Source: Anaerolineae bacterium
Lineage (GTDB): Bacteria > Chloroflexota > Anaerolineae > Promineifilales > Promineifilaceae
Assembly: GCA_020848035.1 (NCBI GenBank)
Contig: JADLAX010000010.1
Span: 62,001-126,000, forward strand
Direction: 5' to 3'
Length of the DNA stretch: 64,000 bases
In this document: piece after piece, positions 58,762-64,000 of the stretch
How positions within the stretch are numbered: the first letter of the stretch is position 1
Layout: every line of letters begins with the position of its first letter
Made by a program: the position numbers and the translations under genes
The notes under the pieces: model-generated
The model's input: only the letters and a program-made list of their open reading frames with translations
Told to the model about the DNA's origin: nothing
Databases searched by the model: none

Positions 58762-59460
58762 TTATATGCCAGAACGGCCGTCTGCCGAAAAAGCGGTCAG
58801 CGCGGGGTTCCCCACCACCGGCAGCGGCCCACCGTGCCCCACGTACAACGTGTGGGGATTGGCCGCCAAAATCCGCCGCAAGCTCTGGCGCACCTGCGGC
58901 AGCGATTCGGCAAAATAGTGCCAATTGGGTCTGGCGGGCCGCAGGTTGCCGCCCAGGTAGCCACCCATCAGCACGTCGCCGATGATTGCCTGGCCATCGG
59001 CCAACAGCAGCGAAACGGAGCCAGCGGTATGCCCCGGCGTGTGCCAGATGACACCATCGACGCCGTACGGCCGTAAGGAAAAGCCCTCAGCCAACGCCAC
59101 GTCGGGGGCAAACTGGGCAAAGGCCGACCCGCTCAAAAAGCGGCTCATCACCTGCCCGCGCAGCCCGACACCGGGCAAACGGCCGTTGTGCCCCTGGTCC
59201 ATCAGCCGCTGATCGGCCGGGTGGTAGGCGGTGGGCATGCCCAATTTTTGCTGGAGAACGGCCGTGCTGCCCACATGGTCGCCATGCACATGGGTGTGCA
59301 CAAGCAGGGTTAGCGCTTCGGGGGCCACCCCCGCATCCCGCACCGCCTGGAGGATTTTGTCCGCCTCGCCCGGCGCACCGCTGTCCACCAGAATGGCCCG
59401 ATCGCCCTGCACCAGGTAGGCGTTGGAAAGGCGCAGCTTGATTTGCGTTACTTTGATCAC
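58762..59460 (-). CDS. Metallo-beta-lactamase-fold hydrolase
   Basis: 232 aa. The metal motif HTHVHGDH (His55, His57, His59, Asp61, His62) is complete; the third and fourth ligands are in HTPGHTAGS (about 139-147) and GDVLMGG (about 159-165). Length and fold resemble glyoxalase II-like or general MBL proteins. Substrate unknown. It is separated from the kinase by 7 bp and follows in the same direction, after the ABA4-like gene (1 bp gap). Confidence 0.9.
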   Translation of the reverse strand: MIKVTQIKLRLSNAYLVQGDRAILVDSGAPGEADKILQAVRDAGVAPEALTLLVHTHVHGDHVGSTAVLQQKLGMPTAYHPADQRLMDQGHNGRLPGVGLRGQVMSRFLSGSAFAQFAPDVALAEGFSLRPYGVDGVIWHTPGHTAGSVSLLLADGQAIIGDVLMGGYLGGNLRPARPNWHYFAESLPQVRQSLRRILAANPHTLYVGHGGPLPVVGNPALTAFSADGRSGI

Positions 59461-59461
59461 G

Positions 59462-59923
59462 TTATTCTGCCTTTAGCGAGAGAGCTGCTGCTTTGGTGGC
59501 GGCCTGGCGGGTTACGGCCGTTTGCACCACCAGGTAGAGCAAAAAGCCAATCGGCCCCAGCATCAGCACAAAGAAAAGGATGGGCGAAATGAACCAGGCC
59601 GAGATGTGGCGCGAACGGCCGTCCAGGTACACCCAGCGCGCCACAAACAAATCAAACGCCAGGAAATGAACCCAGGCAATCGTCGCCCCGGTGGGTTCGC
59701 CTAGCAGGGTGGTGATGCCGGTGAGGGTGGGGTTAGAGACGGCCGTAAACACCTCACCACAGCGGGGCAGCACCAAAACCGCGTACAAAAGCGCCGCCGG
59801 AACCGCCAGCCACGGCCCGGCCACCACCCGCTCCGTCACGCGCCAGCGGGGCAAGAAAATCAGCAGCAGCCAAAAAGGCATTACCAGCAAGCTGCTGAGG
59901 GAGAAGAGGGTTTCTGGATTCAT
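59462..59923 (-). CDS. ABA4-like (DUF4281) membrane protein
   Basis: 153 aa from ATG 59923 (AAAGGATCC upstream). Four hydrophobic helices. The family pattern is strong: ETLFSLSSLLVMPFWLLLIF at the start, TTLLGEPTGATIAWVHFLAF then DLFVARWVYLDGRSRHISAW, and FVLMLGPIGFLLYLVVQ. Plant ABA4 acts in neoxanthin formation and bacterial relatives are of unknown role, sometimes near carotenoid genes; none are seen here. The upstream region is a long tandem repeat that extends the open frame artificially. Confidence 0.85.
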   Translation of the reverse strand: MNPETLFSLSSLLVMPFWLLLIFLPRWRVTERVVAGPWLAVPAALLYAVLVLPRCGEVFTAVSNPTLTGITTLLGEPTGATIAWVHFLAFDLFVARWVYLDGRSRHISAWFISPILFFVLMLGPIGFLLYLVVQTAVTRQAATKAAALSLKAE

Positions 59924-59936
59924 TATGGATCCTTTT

Positions 59937-60080
59937 GTGACAAGGTGACGGGGTGAAGGGGTGACAGGGTGACGGGGTGAAGGGGTGACGGGGTGACGGG
60001 GTGAAGGGGTGACGGGGTGAAGGGGTGAAATTTGCCACCTGCGACTTGCCACTTGCCACCTGCCACCTGCCACCTTCTAC
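59937..60080. repeat. Tandem repeats GTGACGGGGTGAAGG and TGCCACCTGCCACTT
   Basis: 59937-60027: about nine units of GTGACGGG/GTGAAGGG. 60030-60078: six or more units of TGCCACCTGCC type. Both are simple, possibly slippage-generated arrays lying directly before the ABA4-like gene. Confidence 0.85.
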
Positions 60081-60111
60081 CCGCCACCATCGCGGCCAGT
60101 TCTACACCAGG

Positions 60112-60486
60112 CTAACTGATTTCAATCACCACTCGCTTGACTTTCCCTGCGCCGCGCAGCCGCTGGGATAACTGGATAAAGCGGAACATCAGGCCGTATT
60201 TGCCCGCCAGGTCGCGCTGCATTTGCTGGTCGGCGTCTGAAGTTTCCAAAATGCGCGCCTGAGCGGGCAGCCAACTGCCGTCGGTATTACCTCTGGCGTC
60301 GCTTTTAGCCACGTGTACCTGGCTGTTGTTCCGAATGCGCTTCACTTTCCAGCTGTCCGCCACGGTCCAGACGTACAGCTTGCCGTTTTTACCGACGACC
60401 CAAACTGGGGTTTTGACGCCTTCGCCATTTTTGCGGAACGTTTCGAGGTTGATATAACTTTCTTTGCCCAATGATGAAATGTCCAA
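60112..60486 (-). CDS. PPOX-class, probably F420-dependent oxidoreductase
   Basis: 124 aa split-barrel. INLETFRKNGEGVKTPVWVV (about 12-31), KLYVWTVADSWKVKRIRNNS (about 36-55) and VHVAKSDARGNTDGSWLPAQ (about 57-76) match the small TIGR03666-type family, whose members bind F420 in Actinobacteria and Chloroflexi. Substrate unknown. It ends a three-gene minus-strand group with the membrane protein 12 bp upstream. The presence of F420-type proteins supports the proposed taxonomic placement. Confidence 0.85.
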   Translation of the reverse strand: MDISSLGKESYINLETFRKNGEGVKTPVWVVGKNGKLYVWTVADSWKVKRIRNNSQVHVAKSDARGNTDGSWLPAQARILETSDADQQMQRDLAGKYGLMFRFIQLSQRLRGAGKVKRVVIEIS

Positions 60487-60498
60487 CGTTTTGTTCTC

Positions 60499-61461
60499 CT
60501 ATTTTTTGATGAATACGGCCGTTCCCGCCACACTCACCACGGCTACCAATCCGGCCAGGGCCGCCAGCGTCAGCGCATCGGGGGCGATGAGGGGCTGAGC
60601 CCGCAGCGCCTGCCACAGCAGCAGTAGCACCAGGCCCAGGTAGCCCAATCCACCCACAAACACCAACGCCGTGCGACGGCCGTCTGATAACCGCTGGCGA
60701 AAACGACGATTCACAAAAATACCCAGGAGCGGGATGATTTGCAAGGCGTGCAGCCCCACAAAATGGGCTACGCGAATGTCGCCACCTGCCGTGCTCCAGC
60801 CGACGAATGGCAGGCCAGCGCCGCCATCGGCCACGCCCACGCTGTGCGCCCCCACGATGCTTACCACCTCACCCGCCTGCATGGCCGCCAGCTGGCCTGG
60901 TGTGGGCATGGTCATCAAAAAGCCGAGAATGGAGCCAACGGCCGTTACCAGCAGCCCCAGCCGCAGCGCCCAGGCCAACGGTTGGTTATCCATTTTTTGG
61001 CGCATCAGCAGAACGGCCGTCACAATATTCATCACCCAAATCACCATCACAAACGTGCCCATCAGCGAAAAAATCGCCCCGTCGAACAGCGTGCCCACGT
61101 TAAAATGACTGCGCACACCGCGCGCCGCCTGAATTGAAATGCCCACCAGCTCCACCAAAAAACCCAGCGCCGTCAGGCCACCAATCCAGCGCACCAGTCG
61201 AGGGTGCCCGGTGACAAAACTCAGCATCCAGGCCAGCGTCCCGGCGTACAAAATGGTCGAGATGGCAAACTTCATCGGCTTCACCCAGGCCGGGGCACCG
61301 GTAATCAGCCGCGAGTCCAGAATCGACAGCAGAATCGTGGCCAGCAGCAGCACCGCACTGCCCGCCACGGCCCAGGTCAAAAACCGCTCGGTGCCAAAAA
61401 TTCGCCGCCACAGTGGCGCGCTTGTTTGTTCTTCCTCAATCTTTGAAATCAGGGTACTCAT
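60499..61461 (-). CDS. Multi-pass membrane protein of unknown function
   Basis: 320 aa from ATG 61461 (GGAGGTAAATTCA upstream). It has eight hydrophobic helices: WAVAGSAVLLLATILLSILD, PMKFAISTILYAGTLAWML, LGLLVTAVGSILGFLMTM and further, and a conserved-looking HFVGLHALQIIPLLGIFVNR (about 228-247) with His residues that could bind heme or metal. Similar proteins are annotated only as hypothetical membrane proteins. It is 12 bp ahead of the F420-type gene, so the two may act together in a redox reaction (inference). Confidence 0.75.
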   Translation of the reverse strand: MSTLISKIEEEQTSAPLWRRIFGTERFLTWAVAGSAVLLLATILLSILDSRLITGAPAWVKPMKFAISTILYAGTLAWMLSFVTGHPRLVRWIGGLTALGFLVELVGISIQAARGVRSHFNVGTLFDGAIFSLMGTFVMVIWVMNIVTAVLLMRQKMDNQPLAWALRLGLLVTAVGSILGFLMTMPTPGQLAAMQAGEVVSIVGAHSVGVADGGAGLPFVGWSTAGGDIRVAHFVGLHALQIIPLLGIFVNRRFRQRLSDGRRTALVFVGGLGYLGLVLLLLWQALRAQPLIAPDALTLAALAGLVAVVSVAGTAVFIKK

Positions 61462-61835
61462 TGAATTTACCTCCACAGCGCAAAATCAGTTGGGTCTTCA
61501 GGATTTCGTGGGGTCTGGCATGAAACGTGAAGCGTGAAACGTGATGGCCCTCTGGTCACGTTTCACGTTTCACGCATCACGGGCTGTAAACCCCCTGAAT
61601 TCCTAAAGAGCCAATCAGTTGTTGTAATCGTTGGCCTAACTGTACCGGCGGCACGGTCACATCTGGCAGTGCCGGTCGTCACCTGCCGGTCATATGACCC
61701 ATGCCGTAGGGGCAAGACAATCGGCCATGATCTTGGCCCAACAAATAGCCTTCTCCCCGATTGCCTCGCCCAGATCGCCCGGCAATCATCCCGGATCGCG
61801 TAGCACAATCACCCCAGGCCCATTACAATTGCGCC
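61462..61835. other. Divergent spacer
   Basis: Holds the family A element (61492-61608) and then about 225 bp with no recognisable gene. No ribosome site is visible at the RNB start; the upstream part contains several short GC-rich inverted segments (for example TGCCGGTCGTCACCTGCCGG). Confidence 0.5.
61492..61608. repeat. Family A palindromic element (reverse orientation)
   Basis: TCTTCAGGATTTCGTGGGGT, a core with GTGAAGCGTGAAACGTGAT and TCACGTTTCACGTTTCACG, then GGGCTGTAAACCCCCTGAAT and TCCTAAAGA. Matches the copies at 12249 and 17718 with outer arms exchanged. Confidence 0.85.
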
Positions 61836-63686
61836 ATGAGCGAAAATTTCCAGCCAGACAACTTTGTCCTCTACAAAAATCAGGCGGCGCGGGTGACCAA
61901 CGTGGCGGCCAAAAAGATCAACATCGTGGTGCAAGACGGCACGGCCGTTTCCGTACGCCCCAAAGATATCGAGCTGCTGCACCCCGGCCCGCTGCGCAGC
62001 TTTGGCGAGCTGGCCAAACCGCCGGGCGAACTGCTCACCGCCTGGGAGCTGCTGGCCGGGGAAACCACCAGCCTGCAAGAGCTGTCCGAACTGGCCTATG
62101 ACGCCTTTACGCCCGCCACGGCCTGGGCCATCTGGCAGGCGGTCAACGATGGCCTGCACTTCAGCGGCACGCTCGAAACGATCACCGTGCACACCCCCGA
62201 ACAGGTGGCCGCCGCACAAGAGGCCCGCGCCGCCAAAGCGGCCGAAGCCGAGGCGTGGGAAGCGTTTGCCAGCCGGGTCCAAAAAGGCACATTTGCGGTG
62301 GAAGACGGCCGTTTCCTCCAGGAAATCGCCGCCGTGGCCATGGGCCAGCAGGAGCGCAGCCAGGTGCTGCGCCAGCTCAACCAGAGCGAAACGCCAGAAA
62401 ACGCTCATGCCCTGCTGCTCAAATTGGGCTACTGGGACGAAACGGTTAACCCATACCCCAGCCGCATCGGCGTGACCACCAGCCAGCCAAACCTGCCCAT
62501 CCCCGCCCTGCCCAACGAAGACCGCCGCGACCTGACCCACCTCACCGCCCTGGCCATCGACGACGCAGGCAGCAGCGACCCTGACGACGCCTTGAGCTGG
62601 GACAACGCTGGCGCGGAGCACGGTCGAAGCGGCCGTCTCTGGGTGCACATCGCCGACGTAGCCGCCGTGGTCACGCCGGGCAGCGCCATCGACCTGGAAG
62701 CGCGTGCCCGGGGCGCGAACCTCTACCTGCCCGAAGGCACCATCCACATGCTGCCCGAAACGCTCACCGACCTGCTGGCCCTGGGCCGCCAGGATACCTC
62801 GCCCGCCCTCTCCTTTGGCCTGGACGTGCTGGCCGACGGCACCATCGTCAACCTGGAAATTGTGCCCAGCACGGTGCGCGTCACCCGCCTGAGCTACGAC
62901 GAGGCGCAGGCCCGGCTAGACGAAACACCGTTCCGCGAGCTGCTGGCCATCGCCCAGGCGTACGAGGCGCGGCGCGTAGCCAACGGCGCGGTGCAAATTA
63001 ACCTACCCGAGGTGAAAATTCGGCTGGACGAGGCAGGTGAGGTGGAAATACGGCCGCTCCCGCCCCTGCAAAGCCGCGATCTCGTCCGCGAAGCGATGTT
63101 GATGACCGGCCAGGCGGTGGCCCAATTTGCCCAGCAGCACCACATCCCCATCCCGTACACCACGCAGGATGCGCCCACAGAAATTGTTGAAGGCGACACC
63201 CCCTCGGCCAACTTTGCCCGCCGCAAAACGATGAGCGGCAGCCAACCGGGCAGCACGCCGGGCCGCCACGCCGGGCTGGGGCTGGACCAGTACGTGCAGG
63301 CGACCAGCCCGCTGCGCCGCTACCTGGACCTGGTGGTGCACCAGCAGCTGCGCGCCTTTTTGCGCGGCGGACCAATCTTAGACGAACAAGCCGTGATGGA
63401 ACGCGTGGGCGCAGCTTACGCCGTGAGTGGGGATGTGCGTTATGCAGAACGGTTGTCGAATGGGCATTGGACGGCCGTTTACCTCCTGCGTCATCCCGCA
63501 TGGACCGGGGAAGGCATCGTCATTGACCAGCGCGGCAAGCGCGACCTGGTGCTGCTGCCCGCCCTGGGCAGCGAAACCAGCATCTACGCCAAAGAGCCAA
63601 CCGCCCTGGACAGCACCGTGCAGGTCCAACTCCAATCGGTCGATCTGCCTCCGCGCGAAGCCCACTTTCGCTTCAATAAAGCATAA
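61836..63686 (+). CDS. RNB-domain exoribonuclease (RNase II family)
   Basis: 616 aa. Residues 1-45 form a small beta domain. The RNB catalytic site is IDDAGSSDPDDALSW, with Asp242, Asp243, Asp248, Asp250 and Asp251, and later LDQYVQATSPLRRYLDLVVH (about 486-505) with the conserved Arg pair. The C-terminal S1-like region is short. It would degrade single-stranded RNA 3' to 5'. Compared with E. coli RNase II the cold-shock part is reduced and an insert of about 80 residues (120-200) is Ala/Glu-rich. ATG 61836 gives the natural N-terminus. Confidence 0.92.
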   Translation: MSENFQPDNFVLYKNQAARVTNVAAKKINIVVQDGTAVSVRPKDIELLHPGPLRSFGELAKPPGELLTAWELLAGETTSLQELSELAYDAFTPATAWAIWQAVNDGLHFSGTLETITVHTPEQVAAAQEARAAKAAEAEAWEAFASRVQKGTFAVEDGRFLQEIAAVAMGQQERSQVLRQLNQSETPENAHALLLKLGYWDETVNPYPSRIGVTTSQPNLPIPALPNEDRRDLTHLTALAIDDAGSSDPDDALSWDNAGAEHGRSGRLWVHIADVAAVVTPGSAIDLEARARGANLYLPEGTIHMLPETLTDLLALGRQDTSPALSFGLDVLADGTIVNLEIVPSTVRVTRLSYDEAQARLDETPFRELLAIAQAYEARRVANGAVQINLPEVKIRLDEAGEVEIRPLPPLQSRDLVREAMLMTGQAVAQFAQQHHIPIPYTTQDAPTEIVEGDTPSANFARRKTMSGSQPGSTPGRHAGLGLDQYVQATSPLRRYLDLVVHQQLRAFLRGGPILDEQAVMERVGAAYAVSGDVRYAERLSNGHWTAVYLLRHPAWTGEGIVIDQRGKRDLVLLPALGSETSIYAKEPTALDSTVQVQLQSVDLPPREAHFRFNKA

Positions 63687-63690
63687 ATCG

Positions 63691-63725
63691 CCGGTGCGCT
63701 GCACTTCAAAGGTGCGTCGCACCGG
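63691..63725. repeat. Family I palindrome after the RNB gene
   Basis: CCGGTGCGCTGCACTT and AAGGTGCGTCGCACCGG are inverted with one mismatch and a short loop. It may terminate the RNB transcript, though no T-run follows. Confidence 0.75.
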
Positions 63726-63882
63726 CATAGCCTTACCTCGTTTTACCACTTTCAAAATTCCCTTGACTTAGAGTGAACTCGAAGTTGTAAACTTCCCGGC
63801 GGAGGTGCAAAATCGACGTATACAAAAACGCCGTTTTGCAGAACAAAAAAGCGTTACCCGACTAACAAAAAGGAGATGAATG

Positions 63883-64000
63883 ATGCAGATTGGTTTACAA
63901 ATTCCGTCGTTTAAGTACCCGGGGGGAACGGCCGTTATCCGTCCCAAGCTCAAAGAAATCGCCACCACCGCCGAAGAAGCTGGCTTTTACAGCATCTGGG
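63883..64000 (+). CDS. Luciferase-like (LLM) flavin/F420 oxidoreductase, 5' end only
   Basis: The first 39 codons are present: MQIGLQIPSFKYPGGTAVIR then PKLKEIATTAEEAGFYSIW. This is the first beta strand and helix of the bacterial luciferase-like TIM barrel, where F420 or FMN binds. AAAAAGGAGATGAAT precedes ATG 63883. The remaining part lies outside the window. Confidence 0.8.
   Translation, partial: MQIGLQIPSFKYPGGTAVIRPKLKEIATTAEEAGFYSIW

Overview
The window looks like a chromosomal segment of a free-living bacterium, most probably a member of the Chloroflexota (Anaerolineae/Ardenticatenia-like filaments). This placement is an inference. It rests on F420-type enzymes (a PPOX-class protein at 60.1 kb and the start of a luciferase-like oxidoreductase at 63.9 kb), many Ser/Thr kinases and DevS/DesK-type two-component pairs, VKOR+DsbA disulfide chemistry, an ABA4-like protein, a DUF2723 mannosyltransferase-like protein and good AGGAGG-type ribosome binding sites. 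There is no rRNA gene to settle it, and I see no phage, transposase or CRISPR array.

Layout. 0-3 kb: truncated membrane/GAF sensor and oligoendopeptidase F. 2.9-10.8 kb: accessory region with a three-gene ABC transporter, a small secreted protein, a PAS-LuxR regulator, a lipoprotein, a second exported protein followed by a frame-disrupted small gene, and two matching promoter regions with 20-bp dyads. 10.9-16.1 kb: MFS transporter, acyl-CoA ligase, PPOX protein, Phd/VapC toxin-antitoxin pair, CutC. 16.1-21.7 kb: two coiled-coil/HhH membrane proteins and two tandem ParB-like/UspA fusions. 21.9-23.5 kb: secreted beta-propeller. 23.6-32.9 kb: a histidine operon with a His-rich leader peptide and intrinsic attenuator, then hisG-D-C-B-H-A-(HAD)-F-I-(DUF429)-E. 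32.9-40.2 kb: phosphoesterase, kinase-TPR protein, small membrane protein, DUF2723 protein. 40.2-40.6 kb: tRNA-Met(CAT), tRNA-Gly(TCC), tRNA-Pro(TGG). 40.7-49.1 kb: CBS proteins, VKOR, DsbA, DHOD-like protein, pseudo-receiver, GAF kinase plus LuxR regulator, methylmalonate-semialdehyde dehydrogenase. 49.2-54.7 kb: protein kinase, molybdenum hydroxylase with a degenerate Fe-S domain, and an EAD-TIR-FGE conflict protein. 54.8-64 kb: stress and membrane proteins, a second two-component pair, beta-lactamase-fold hydrolase, ABA4-like and F420-type proteins, an RNB ribonuclease and the start of a luciferase-like gene.

Two genome-scale features stand out. First, the palindromic octamer ACGGCCGT occurs about 115 times by my hand count (chance expectation about 1-2), in genes, spacers and terminator hairpins, resembling the cyanobacterial HIP1 phenomenon. 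Second, at least eight families of dispersed palindromic elements fill spacers and have also entered coding sequence: hisC, hisH, hisF and the molybdenum hydroxylase linker carry them in frame, and pepF, the acyl-CoA ligase, hisB and hisI end within or at the edge of one.

The best candidates for undescribed biology are the in-frame elements in histidine enzymes, the octamer, the His leader/attenuator with a likely replacement phosphatase in the operon, the dyad-controlled exported-protein regulon near 6.5 and 10.7 kb, and the Mo-hydroxylase that has lost 7 of 8 Fe-S ligands.
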